64,000 bases of DNA from Aneurinibacillus thermoaerophilus (GTDB lineage Bacteria > Bacillota > Bacilli > Aneurinibacillales > Aneurinibacillaceae): positions 1 to 64,000 of the forward strand of contig NZ_FNDE01000003.1 of NCBI RefSeq assembly GCF_900099925.1, read 5' to 3'. Of the stretch, positions 42,404 to 50,858 are shown one piece after another (position 1 is the stretch's first letter; each line of letters starts with the position of its first letter). Made by a program: the position numbers and the translations under genes. The notes below the pieces were generated by a model. That model was not told where the DNA came from and did not search any database. It saw only the letters and a list, made by a program, of their open reading frames with translations.

Positions 42404-43247
42404 TCATGTCAATTTTGTCAGCGACCGCGTTTCGAACACGATCGTCACGGTCGTACCTTCCCCCGGGCAAGACGATACTTCAATGCGGCGCCCCAGCCGG
42501 TCGAGCACCTGTTTGACCAGGTATAGTCCCATGCCGCTCGCCTCCTTCGTCAGACGACCGTTCTCGCCTGTGAAGAACGGTTCGAAGATACGCGGCAAAT
42601 CTTCCGGGGGTATACCAACCCCCTCGTCCTCAACCTGAAGCAAAACAGCGCGGCCTTCCCGGCGAACCCGAAGGTCGAGGGACAGCCCGGTGCGTCCGGT
42701 TAACCTCGAATACTTCAGCGCATTCGAGATCAACTGCTGCAGCATGAAATGCAGCCATTTCCTGTCCGTTTCCACTTGGATGCGCTCCGGTTCCGCCGTA
42801 TCTGGAGGCTGCTGCAGAAGAAGGGCGATGACGGACACGGGCGTTTTCATTTGGTGTACCCACATCTGGACGTATTCGAGATGGCGCTCCTGACTCTGCC
42901 GGTGCTTCAACAGTTCGGTCGCATACACGCGATGCATGTCATGCAAACGGCGCACCAATGCTTCTTCCTCGCCGGTGACCGGACTCATGATGCGCAGCAC
43001 ATCATCGAAATCTTTGCCAGAGGTCTTCAACTGTCTGTAGAGCAGCCGATGCCGAATGTAGTCATAAGCGAGATACAGGAACGCGGCGAAAGCTTGCAAA
43101 ATCGCCATGTATGCAATCTCGGATACTGTCAGGCCCACCCCGCGAAAGTGCAAACCTAACCACAGAAACCAATAGCACCAATGCGGACGAGCCCGAGTAT
43201 AGCAACAAAAGTGGCAGACGATCGCAAAGAAAGCGGGCCAGGGTCAC
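42404..43247 (-). pseudogene. Bce-type sensor histidine kinase, frameshifted
   Basis: Start GTG 43247 overlaps the response-regulator stop by 4 bases (GTGA). The first frame encodes span 1 (Leu-Pro-Leu-Leu-Leu-Leu-Tyr-Ser-Gly). The second span continues in a different frame (Trp-Leu-Gly-Leu-His then Gly-Leu-Thr-Val-Ser-Glu-Ile-Ala-Tyr), so one extra base lies around 43165-43185. The rest is intact: His-Gln-Met-Lys-Thr-Pro phospho-His motif, Leu-Ile-Ser-Asn-Ala-Leu-Lys-Tyr N box, Asp-Glu-Gly-Val-Gly-Ile G1 box. Such intramembrane-sensing kinases (BceS) lack an outer domain and work with the transporter. Could be a sequencing error, but the module's permease is also damaged. Confidence 0.82.
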
Positions 43248-43975
43248 GGTTCCTCTCCTCCCATCCACGCTGCTTGTTCATCCGCCCATTGAACGTTCAA
43301 CTTGTACCCGTGTCTGCGAATCGTTTCGATGCAGTCCCCCAGGCCAAGTTCTTCTAACTTTTTGCGAAGACGAGTTACATTCACCGTCAACGTGTTATCA
43401 TCCACAAATGTAGTGTCATCCCATAGCGTCTCCAGCAGTGTCTCCCGGCTTACGGCCTGTCCCGCTTTTCGTGCCAGCCCCTCCAACAGCTGAAACTCGG
43501 TCTTGCTCAGATGGATCGATCTGTCTCTGAACTCCGCGGTAAAACGAGAACGATCGAGCACCAGCCCGGACAGATCGAGGATGTCTGAAGAAGAAACCGA
43601 GTAGGCGTATTCACCGTAGGTGCGACGCAACAAACTCTTCAGCTTTGCAAGTACGACGTCGAGATGAAACGGTTTGGTCAAATAGTCGTCCCCGCCGTTT
43701 TCGATTGCCATCACTTGATCCATCTCGCCCGAACGGGCCGACACGTAAACGATCGGCACATTGGACACCGTGCGGATTTGCCTGCACCAGTAAAACCCGT
43801 CGAAATAAGGCAGGTTAATGTCCAAAAGAACAAGATGCGGGCGAACCTCCAGAAACTCTTGCTTCAAATTTTTGAAATTGCAGGCAACATACGGTTGATA
43901 TCCGTACTTTTCCAGATGAGCGGCCAGCATTTCAGCGATTTTTGGTTCATCCTCGACTATGAACACTTTATACAA
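43244..43975 (-). CDS. BceR-type response regulator (243 aa)
   Basis: OmpR-family regulator: receiver domain with Glu-Asp-Glu at 8-10, phospho-acceptor Asp52 in Leu-Leu-Asp-Ile-Asn-Leu-Pro and Lys in Thr-Lys-Pro-Phe; C-terminal winged helix (about 150-235) with Leu-Ser-Lys-Thr-Glu-Phe-Gln-Leu-Leu-Glu and Val-Asp-Asp-Asn-Thr-Leu-Thr-Val-Asn-Val-Thr-Arg-Leu-Arg-Lys-Lys. This pattern is typical for BceR, which activates the cognate transporter genes when peptide antibiotics are detected. Intact, first gene of the module. AGGAGATCC precedes the start. Confidence 0.93.
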   Translation of the reverse strand: MYKVFIVEDEPKIAEMLAAHLEKYGYQPYVACNFKNLKQEFLEVRPHLVLLDINLPYFDGFYWCRQIRTVSNVPIVYVSARSGEMDQVMAIENGGDDYLTKPFHLDVVLAKLKSLLRRTYGEYAYSVSSSDILDLSGLVLDRSRFTAEFRDRSIHLSKTEFQLLEGLARKAGQAVSRETLLETLWDDTTFVDDNTLTVNVTRLRKKLEELGLGDCIETIRRHGYKLNVQWADEQAAWMGGEEP

Positions 43976-44283
43976 CGGATCTCCTCCTTAATCTTCAAAA
44001 ATTGTATCACAGGTAATCCCGAAGTTCATTAACCACGTTGCCCGCGTTCCGGAAAACTCCCTGTCGAAAACCGGGGAACCGTTCTTTGCAATCAATCGAG
44101 AATGAAGGTGGCCTTGGATAATCAACAAACGTATTTCTCGAACGATAAAAAAAAGCCCTGTTTCCAGGGCGAAAAATGTGCCACACTAACTACCACGATA
44201 GAATGGCTAAAAGGGGACATGCTTTATAACTTTTTTTATTATACAACGTTATATAATTTTTGCATAGTGTTTATATCACTTTT
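43976..44283. other. Intergenic region upstream of the Bce module
   Basis: No gene. It holds the module's promoter (not resolved) and the terminator of the dynamin gene at 44146-44170. An open frame 44102-44287 has no ribosome site and runs over the terminator. Confidence 0.4.
44146..44170 (-). terminator. Terminator downstream of the dynamin gene
   Basis: Minus strand: GCCCTG/CAGGGC stem, GAAA loop, eight T. Confidence 0.85.
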
Positions 44284-47200
44284 TTAAGTGGATGCTGTTC
44301 GTCTAGGGCGCGAATGATAAAGTCTTTGCAATAATTCATACGCATCGTCAAGCGCTTGAATGTTAGTGGTCATTCCAAGCGCAGTTAGCTTACCCGTATA
44401 GTATTCTTCCACCTTTCGTCGTATCTCCTGACATATCCGAGCCACCTCTTCATCAAAGGCTGGAAGGTACGCCCGCTTCATCCGCACCTCGCAATCCGTC
44501 ACATATTCGCTTACCGGTTCCCGCAACCGAACTTCGAGCGCATCGCGCAATCTAAGGTTCCCTTCTTCCACAAAAAAAGCATTGCGGCTTTTATATGGGG
44601 CGAGTAAATCAGCAAACGCTGAGGCGTTCAACTCATGCAAGCCAGCCGGAAAAGACAGCGCAGCAAATTCCGGCGCTTCATACACCGGAAGCGCGAACCC
44701 TCCATCCACTTCCTTGAGTTCTCGTTCCACCCGGAGACGAATCCCGCCCAAAATACGTGCAAGAAAGTTTTCAATCCTAAGCGAAGTCGCCCGCATCTCC
44801 TGCGCTAAATCGAACGCAACAAAGCGGAGCATCTCGTTTGTATAGCGACGCAACAGGGTCTGCATTTCCTCTTTTTCATCCGAAAACGCCGCCGCGTTAA
44901 AAATGATCTTAAACTCGTCAAAGTACCGGTAAAATACGCGTTGTTTCACATAATAGAGCAATTCTTCAATTTCCTGCTCGACTAGCCCGCGCTCAATCTC
45001 TGTATCCAATCGATTGACTACATCCAACGAATCGCGTCTTGCCCTATCGGCCTGTACTCGTTTTTCCTGCCGTTCTTTTTCTCCGGCCCGTGCCTCCATG
45101 CGCCAAGCGTCCAGAATTGCAAGCGCGCGTCCGATCTCTTCATATGCCGCGTCCACCGCCGCCTCGGTCAATTCATCCATTACAAACCGATAAAAATCTT
45201 CCTCAAACAACGTAATCCCGGAAAAAAACCGTCCTTCCGCGCCATTAAGGGGAACTTCGTCCGATCCCGTACCCGTTAGCTTGCGGTACAGCGCTGCTTC
45301 CTGTTCCGTCAATTCCCCACGTGCGTGCCGTTCGGCCAATACGGCGATTTGGCTTGATACTGGATATAGGCGGGCTCCTCTAATCCCACAGGCAAGCAGA
45401 TTGCGTTCCACATGAGCCAATACGTCGTCGATCTCGTCTTCAGAACCAGCTAGGTCAGCCGCATTGACGATGAAAAACATTTTGTCTTTGGCGAAATGCT
45501 CTTTTACGCGGCCTAGCTGAATAAGGAATTCACGATCCGCGCGCGAAAACGCGTGGTTATAGTAGGTTACAAACACGACCGCATCCGCATGCTTTATGTG
45601 ATTGAACGCGACCTCTGTGTGGCGCGCATTCAGCGAACCGGAGCCCGGCGTATCTATGAGAATAACGCCTTGACGCGCCAGCGGACTATCGTAATACAGC
45701 TGCACCTGTTCCACGAAACAGGCACGTTCCTCCACGGCGACGAACGCAGGCATTTCCTCCAGCGTCGCTTTCTGTTCCGTTCCAAAGCGACCCTGCATCC
45801 AAGCAAGCCCGTTTCGCACCGCCTTTAAGAAAAAGAGATGTTCATCCCGTAACAATTCCAACGGGTCACGCTCTTCTTCGGCTTCCGCCTGTCCGCTTTC
45901 TTGCCCCATAGCGCCCGGTTCCCGTTCCGCCTTCACCCGTTTTTCCTTCCTTTTCCGCATGAATGTTTCATGCGCGTCGAGCAGTGCTTCCAATTCAGCG
46001 AACGAAGACACATGCCGCTCCGAAAGCTCGAGCGCCTGATTCATATCGCTCAACATCTGTTTTTCGCTTTTAAATTTAACCACGACCGTACCATGCGGAT
46101 GCCCTTCCGCCGGCGGAAGCACGTAGTTAATCGTCGCGGTTGTCGGATGTGGTGATACAGGCAATACCATGTCTTTTAACAAGGCATTAGCGAACGATGA
46201 TTTTCCGGCGCTAAATGCACCGAACAAGGCGATCGTATACTGCCGCCTTCTCATCCGATCCGCACGCGCCGCAAGCTCTTGCGCCGTCTCATGGAAACCG
46301 GGTAAAGACGTAAGCAGGCGGGCGCTTTCTTCAAGGGCTTGCACCGCAGCGCCAGCACGCGCTTTTATTTGCCCGGCATTTTCTTTGCGCGAGCGTCTGT
46401 TTGTTCCCTGTTTGCGCCCGATATGTACCCGTGCTCTTGCCCTTTCCCGTCTTCCACGCGAGGCAAACGCCAGGAATGCGGCGGACACATCCCCTACCTC
46501 TTCTTCAATCGGATGGTATTCATCCCGCGCTCCGTCAAGCGCGGCCATCATCTGTTTTAAGGCGCGCACCTGTCCTTCCGCTATCGTCCGCAGCGTCCGC
46601 GCTGCCGTGAGCTTTTCGGTAAGCTTCCTGCGCGCTGCCGCCAGCGCGTCCGCTTTTTTCTGTCGGTTTTTCTTTAAATTAGCCAGCGCTGCTTCCATTT
46701 TCTCCTTTGCCATTTCAGAATACAGCCTGCGAATCGCGTCTGCGACAACAGAAGTATAGCGCATGACAGACTCGCGGTTAAACAGCGCGCCCCTATTTAG
46801 CAAAACGGTTAACCATTCTTTCGTAATCGGCACTTTCATTTCGTAAATGGAGCGACGCAGCTTTTCGTCTTCCACCCCGTATACTTCCAGATGTTCAAGC
46901 ATCATTTTTTTAAGGTGAATATCAATATATGTCGCCGCATTCTCACATACCTCTTTGTGAAAGCGCGCAAGCCGCCGCTCCCGCTCGATCCTAGTCCGGC
47001 GACCCGAAAACAAGTGACCGACACGAAAACTCACTTGCGTTGATTCAACGAACGCACGCGCCAGTTCGCGCGTATGATATGGCATCAAATTCGCGTTGTT
47101 AAGCAACCGCTCAAGTTGGGCCAAAAATTCCTGTTCAAACCGCTCGGTTTCCTCGGAAAGCGCCGCTTCACGCTCTTTTGCTTCTCTCAACTCACGGGCG

Positions 47201-48183
47201 ATGCGTTCTTCATCTTCCATCCGATATGTGCCAAGTTTCGCATGACATGCGTCAATCTCCGGCCGCCGCGTCGCTTCGCGCCACATTAAATGATCGCGCA
47301 TCAGCAAACAAGCTGCTGTAAGCACGGTTTCCACGATCCGACGCCGCTTCTTGACGATCGCATCCGCCAATCGATGCTTTACAAGCGGCAAATCATTGTG
47401 CGGATGATCCGGCTCACGCACTGTCGTAAAAAAAAGCGGAAAAGCGTCCGTTTCCTGCCCTGTAAACACGTCCTCAACTTTGCTCCGAAATTCGGCAAAC
47501 CGCACTTCGAACGCCACGTGTTTATCGATCTGGTTGACCAAGAGCCAGGTTGGTTTCATTTGCTCTCGCAGCGTTTCGATAAACTCCTTGTTCACCCGAG
47601 ATTGGACATGGTTGTAATCCATGATATACAGTACAAGGTCAGCCGTATGCAACTGCGATTCCGCCGCCACCCGGTGCGCATCCTCTGTCGAATCAATACC
47701 TGGCGTATCGAGAATTGTCACCCCCGGCGGAAGCTGGTCATTTGGGTAACTGATTTCCACCCGGTCTACCCGATCACCATCCGTACAATATGCCTGAATT
47801 TCTTGCATATCATACGGGTAGGTAACATTCACTTCCCCCTGTTCTTTAAACGTCACTGTCACGCGCGCAGGCCCTGTCTTGACTTTCACCACATTAGCGC
47901 TTGTCGGAATTGGATTTGTTGGCAATAAATCATGTCCTATCAACTCATTAATCATCGTCGATTTGCCAGCCGAAAAATGACCGCAAAATGCGATGACAAA
48001 CTCGGATGCTTCCGCTTTGTCGAGCAAATCCCGGCATCGCTCCGCACGCTTTTTGTCCCCCGCAAGCTCAAACTGGTATAGCAATTCCCGCAAACGTCCC
48101 GCAACTTGAACAAGCGAAATATTCTGATTTTCAACCCATTTTCGAATGGCTGATTGCGCGAAAGTATCTGGAGGTATAAACAT
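44284..48183 (-). CDS. dynA: Double dynamin-like GTPase, DynA type (1299 aa)
   Basis: Bacterial dynamin with two GTPase-stalk units in one chain, as in Bacillus DynA/YpbR (about 1190 aa), which binds and fuses membranes and helps membrane repair under phage or antibiotic stress. P-loops: Gly-His-Phe-Ser-Ala-Gly-Lys-Ser-Thr near residue 67 and Gly-Ala-Phe-Ser-Ala-Gly-Lys-Ser-Ser near 652. Switch motifs Asp-Thr-Pro-Gly occur near 160 and again near 850 (Ile-Asp-Thr-Pro-Gly-Ser-Gly-Ser), and Asn-Gln-Ile-Asp after the first. Between and after them are long Arg/Lys/Glu-rich coiled regions. About 100 residues longer than DynA, mainly a charged insert around 740-780. Monocistronic. Confidence 0.92.
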   Translation of the reverse strand: MFIPPDTFAQSAIRKWVENQNISLVQVAGRLRELLYQFELAGDKKRAERCRDLLDKAEASEFVIAFCGHFSAGKSTMINELIGHDLLPTNPIPTSANVVKVKTGPARVTVTFKEQGEVNVTYPYDMQEIQAYCTDGDRVDRVEISYPNDQLPPGVTILDTPGIDSTEDAHRVAAESQLHTADLVLYIMDYNHVQSRVNKEFIETLREQMKPTWLLVNQIDKHVAFEVRFAEFRSKVEDVFTGQETDAFPLFFTTVREPDHPHNDLPLVKHRLADAIVKKRRRIVETVLTAACLLMRDHLMWREATRRPEIDACHAKLGTYRMEDEERIARELREAKEREAALSEETERFEQEFLAQLERLLNNANLMPYHTRELARAFVESTQVSFRVGHLFSGRRTRIERERRLARFHKEVCENAATYIDIHLKKMMLEHLEVYGVEDEKLRRSIYEMKVPITKEWLTVLLNRGALFNRESVMRYTSVVADAIRRLYSEMAKEKMEAALANLKKNRQKKADALAAARRKLTEKLTAARTLRTIAEGQVRALKQMMAALDGARDEYHPIEEEVGDVSAAFLAFASRGRRERARARVHIGRKQGTNRRSRKENAGQIKARAGAAVQALEESARLLTSLPGFHETAQELAARADRMRRRQYTIALFGAFSAGKSSFANALLKDMVLPVSPHPTTATINYVLPPAEGHPHGTVVVKFKSEKQMLSDMNQALELSERHVSSFAELEALLDAHETFMRKRKEKRVKAEREPGAMGQESGQAEAEEERDPLELLRDEHLFFLKAVRNGLAWMQGRFGTEQKATLEEMPAFVAVEERACFVEQVQLYYDSPLARQGVILIDTPGSGSLNARHTEVAFNHIKHADAVVFVTYYNHAFSRADREFLIQLGRVKEHFAKDKMFFIVNAADLAGSEDEIDDVLAHVERNLLACGIRGARLYPVSSQIAVLAERHARGELTEQEAALYRKLTGTGSDEVPLNGAEGRFFSGITLFEEDFYRFVMDELTEAAVDAAYEEIGRALAILDAWRMEARAGEKERQEKRVQADRARRDSLDVVNRLDTEIERGLVEQEIEELLYYVKQRVFYRYFDEFKIIFNAAAFSDEKEEMQTLLRRYTNEMLRFVAFDLAQEMRATSLRIENFLARILGGIRLRVERELKEVDGGFALPVYEAPEFAALSFPAGLHELNASAFADLLAPYKSRNAFFVEEGNLRLRDALEVRLREPVSEYVTDCEVRMKRAYLPAFDEEVARICQEIRRKVEEYYTGKLTALGMTTNIQALDDAYELLQRLYHSRPRRTAST

Positions 48184-48308
48184 ATAATCCCCATATTCTT
48201 GAATAATTTTTTAAAAAAACAAAAACCCTAGTGCCAAAAGGTATAAATTCTGCTATGCTGTGGCATGGCTAGAACAAAACTCATGTTCAAAACGAAAGAG
48301 GTTTAACA

Positions 48309-48614
48309 ATGATGATGCAAATTCTTTGTATCTTCTTCATGTTCAGTATCATTATCGGCTTTTCGTATGTGGCGTACAAAGACGAACAAAAGCGCAAAAT
48401 GGTCTATGTGACGGATGAAATGCTGAAAAAACCACTCACCGATCAGGCAGTCAGGCATTATATCGCGTTCTTGAAGACAGCTCCAGAGCGCAATAACGCG
48501 TCCTACTGGCATTCGCTATGCCGGGCATACGAGCAGATCATGAAAGCGAAGACGATTGACCCGCGCCTGAAAAAAGAACTGAAAAAAACGTTGAGAAAAC
48601 AAGTGATCGTATAA
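48309..48614 (+). CDS. Small membrane-anchored protein (101 aa)
   Basis: Three Met at the start; AAAGAGGT lies 6-8 bases upstream. Residues 2-22 form one membrane span, followed by a basic soluble domain: Lys-Asp-Glu-Gln-Lys-Arg-Lys, then a helical part with Ala-Val-Arg-His-Tyr-Ile-Ala-Phe-Leu-Lys and a very Lys-rich C-terminus (Leu-Lys-Lys-Glu-Leu-Lys-Lys-Thr-Leu-Arg-Lys). Topology N-out or cytoplasmic domain inside by the positive-inside rule. Divergent from dynA across 125 bp. Family not recognised. Confidence 0.6.
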   Translation: MMMQILCIFFMFSIIIGFSYVAYKDEQKRKMVYVTDEMLKKPLTDQAVRHYIAFLKTAPERNNASYWHSLCRAYEQIMKAKTIDPRLKKELKKTLRKQVIV

Positions 48615-48631
48615 AAGCAGGACACATGGCT

Positions 48632-48673
48632 CCTTTTTTGTTTTTATTGTATCATACAATAAAACAAAAAAGG
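48632..48673. repeat. Long AT-rich near-perfect hairpin
   Basis: Arms of 21 and 20 bases (one bulged T) with almost no loop, beginning with CCTTTTTTG and ending with CAAAAAAGG. It lies 18 bases after the stop of the 101-aa gene. The arm itself contains the T run, so it may act as a bidirectional terminator of unusual shape. Confidence 0.6.
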
Positions 48674-48919
48674 CAGGAGGAGTGAAAAAGAGAAGCGGAT
48701 GCACCTTGCGCGAAGCAGGTAGTATCCATTCTCGTCCTGCTTACTTTTGTCTTCGAAAGAAACACATTCAATGATAAGTATTTCCATTAACATGTATCAA
48801 TTCTGTATGATATAAGCCCCTTCCAATCATCTCTATCAAAATTTATTTTACAAACGGTTATTACACCCTACCGGATGTACGCATCTTCGGGTCAATAATT
48901 CATTCCAAATTTTCAAGTA
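48674..48919. other. Intergenic region, no gene seen
   Basis: A weaker 8-bp hairpin (about 48712-48742, GAAGCAGG/CCTGCTT) followed by ACTTTTGT may be a second terminator. The remainder is AT-rich and leads into the lysP promoter. Confidence 0.4.
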
Positions 48920-48948
48920 TTGATTTATCATTCAACTTCTACTATACT
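48920..48948 (+). promoter_or_regulatory. Sigma-A promoter of the lysine riboswitch-lysP unit
   Basis: TTGATT (48920-48925), 17-bp spacer, TATACT (48943-48948). Start of transcription near 48955, about 40 bases before the aptamer. Confidence 0.6.
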
Positions 48949-48995
48949 TATTTTTGTTTATGTAAATTCATAGAAAAAATCCTCATCATCATATA

Positions 48996-49183
48996 GATGA
49001 GGTAGAGGTCGCGGTTTTTATAAGTACGGCGGGAGAGACGCGGAGAACGTCTATGAATTCGTCGGAAAGGAAAAATCGCCGAAGTCTGTGTGCGTTCTCC
49101 GTGCGCGCGGGCTGGGGCTGTCACCGAACAGGGGCAGAACTGTCACGTTTGCTTTCTGAACGAACGTGATGCGCTATCTTCAT
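48996..49183 (+). promoter_or_regulatory. Lysine riboswitch (L box) aptamer
   Basis: The conserved blocks occur in the right order: AGAGGTCGCG at about 49004, GGAAAGG then TCGCCGAAG near 49060-49085, GGCTGGGGCTGTCA near 49110-49125, GGGCAGAACTGTCACG near 49131-49146, and a closing arm near 49174-49183. The five-stem aptamer binds L-lysine and, when occupied, allows the following terminator to form. It is linked to a lysine permease, a well known L-box target. Confidence 0.92.
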
Positions 49184-49210
49184 GGAAGGTATGATGCGGA
49201 TTTTACGTAA

Positions 49211-49248
49211 TGCCGCCGGAGATTTCCTTCCGGCGGCATTTTTTATTT
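49211..49248 (+). terminator. Riboswitch expression-platform terminator
   Basis: GCCGCCGGA/TTCCGGCGGC stem with a short loop and ATTTTTTATTT tail. Its formation at high lysine would stop transcription before lysP. Confidence 0.9.
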
Positions 49249-49305
49249 CGCACTCCTTCCTTTAGTTTAGCATCATACCACAACAGTAAAAGGAGTGTTT
49301 TTGCG

Positions 49306-50811
49306 ATGCAAATAACAACGGAGAATTCCTCACAGCCACGCGAGCAAGCGTCTGCAGGACAGTTGCGACGCGGACTTAAAGCCCGCCATCTTACCATGAT
49401 TTCTCTCGGTGGTTCGATCGGTACCGGTCTGTTTCTCGCAAGCGGAAGCGCGATTCATGACGCCGGTCCGGGCGGCGCGCTCACCGCATACATCGCGATT
49501 GGCATCATGGTATATTTTCTTATGACAAGCCTTGGCGAGCTGGCTACATTTATGCCAATATCCGGTTCGTTCAGCACCTACGCGTCCCGGTTTGTCGATC
49601 CGGCGCTTGGGTTCGCGCTAGGCTGGAACTATTGGTATAACTGGGCGATTACGATCGCGGCAGAACTCTCTGCGGGAACGTTGCTCATGAAATTCTGGTT
49701 TCCGGATAGCCCGTCCTTGCTCTGGAGTGCTTTATTTCTTCTTCTGATGTTCGGCTTAAACTATTTATCAGTAAAAGGATACGGGGAATCGGAATATTGG
49801 TTCGCGCTGATTAAAGTAACGACCGTCATTATTTTTATCGTTATTGGTCTGCTCATGATTATTGGTATTATGGGCGGTGAAGCGATAGGATTTAAAAACT
49901 TTACCGTAGATGACGCACCATTCCACGGCGGCTTTATGGCTATGCTTGGCATTTTCATGGCCGCGGGCTTTTCGTTCCAGGGAACGGAACTGCTTGGCGT
50001 TGCGGCCGGCGAAAGCGATAATCCGAGAGAAAATGTGCCAAAAGCAATTCGGCAAGTGTTTTGGCGCATCTTGCTGTTTTATGTGTTGGCGATTCTGGTT
50101 ATTGGTCTGCTTATTCCGTACAACAACGAAAACCTGGTTCATGATGGCATCGAAGACATTGCCATGAGTCCATTTACGATCGTGTTTGAAAAAGCAGGGC
50201 TTGCCTTCGCGGCATCGGTCATGAACGCCGTGATTTTGACGGCTGTACTATCCGCTGGCAACTCCGGCATGTACGCTTCCACACGCATTCTGTGGGCACT
50301 CGCCAAAGAAGGGAAAGCCCCAAAATTGTTCGCAAAAGTGAACCGACGCGGCGTTCCGGTATACTCCCTGCTTTTAACATCATTCGTAGGTGCAGCCGCA
50401 TTCCTTGCTTCTGTATTTGGAGATGGCGTCGTGTATACGTGGCTTTTAAACGCATCCGGCATGTCAGGCTTCATTGCCTGGATCGGGATCGCCATAAGCC
50501 ATTACCGCTTCCGCAAAGCTTATCTCGCGCAAGGGTACGATGTAAACAAGCTACCTTATAGGGCGAAATGGTTCCCGTTCGGTCCAATTTTTGCTTTCGT
50601 CCTCTGTCTTATTGTCATCCTCGGCCAAAATTACTCAGCGTTTACGGGAGAAACCATTGACTGGAATGGCGTGCTCGTCTCTTACATTGGACTACCGCTA
50701 TTCATCGTGCTGTGGCTCAGCTATAAATTCGCCAAAAACACAAAAGTCATTCCTCTCAAGGAATGCCAAATATACGGCGACGAAACGCTCCCGTCCTCCC
50801 GCCAAATGTAA
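49306..50811 (+). CDS. lysP: Lysine-specific permease (501 aa)
   Basis: Amino acid/polyamine/organocation transporter with 12 spans. After a polar N-terminal tail of about 20 residues comes Leu-Arg-Arg-Gly-Leu-Lys-Ala-Arg-His-Leu-Thr-Met-Ile-Ser-Leu-Gly-Gly-Ser-Ile-Gly-Thr-Gly, the family hallmark; Phe-Gln-Gly-Thr-Glu-Leu lies in the middle. Specificity for lysine is supported by the lysine riboswitch in its leader. Start 49306 has AAAGGAG upstream; the longer ORF would begin inside the terminator. Length matches LysP (about 490). Confidence 0.93.
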   Translation: MQITTENSSQPREQASAGQLRRGLKARHLTMISLGGSIGTGLFLASGSAIHDAGPGGALTAYIAIGIMVYFLMTSLGELATFMPISGSFSTYASRFVDPALGFALGWNYWYNWAITIAAELSAGTLLMKFWFPDSPSLLWSALFLLLMFGLNYLSVKGYGESEYWFALIKVTTVIIFIVIGLLMIIGIMGGEAIGFKNFTVDDAPFHGGFMAMLGIFMAAGFSFQGTELLGVAAGESDNPRENVPKAIRQVFWRILLFYVLAILVIGLLIPYNNENLVHDGIEDIAMSPFTIVFEKAGLAFAASVMNAVILTAVLSAGNSGMYASTRILWALAKEGKAPKLFAKVNRRGVPVYSLLLTSFVGAAAFLASVFGDGVVYTWLLNASGMSGFIAWIGIAISHYRFRKAYLAQGYDVNKLPYRAKWFPFGPIFAFVLCLIVILGQNYSAFTGETIDWNGVLVSYIGLPLFIVLWLSYKFAKNTKVIPLKECQIYGDETLPSSRQM

Positions 50812-50820
50812 GTAACTACC

Positions 50821-50857
50821 CCCTCCCCGCCTTATTCCGTGTAGGCGGGGGGCTTTG
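50821..50857. terminator. Shared terminator between lysP and the NlpC/P60 gene
   Basis: CCTCCCCGCC/GGCGGGG stem with a 12-base loop; weak T run. Located between convergent stop codons. Confidence 0.65.
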
Positions 50858-50858
50858 T

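Noticed and set aside
44102-44287. 61-codon plus-strand ORF
   Set aside because: Crosses a terminator and ends in the dynamin stop region; no ribosome site.
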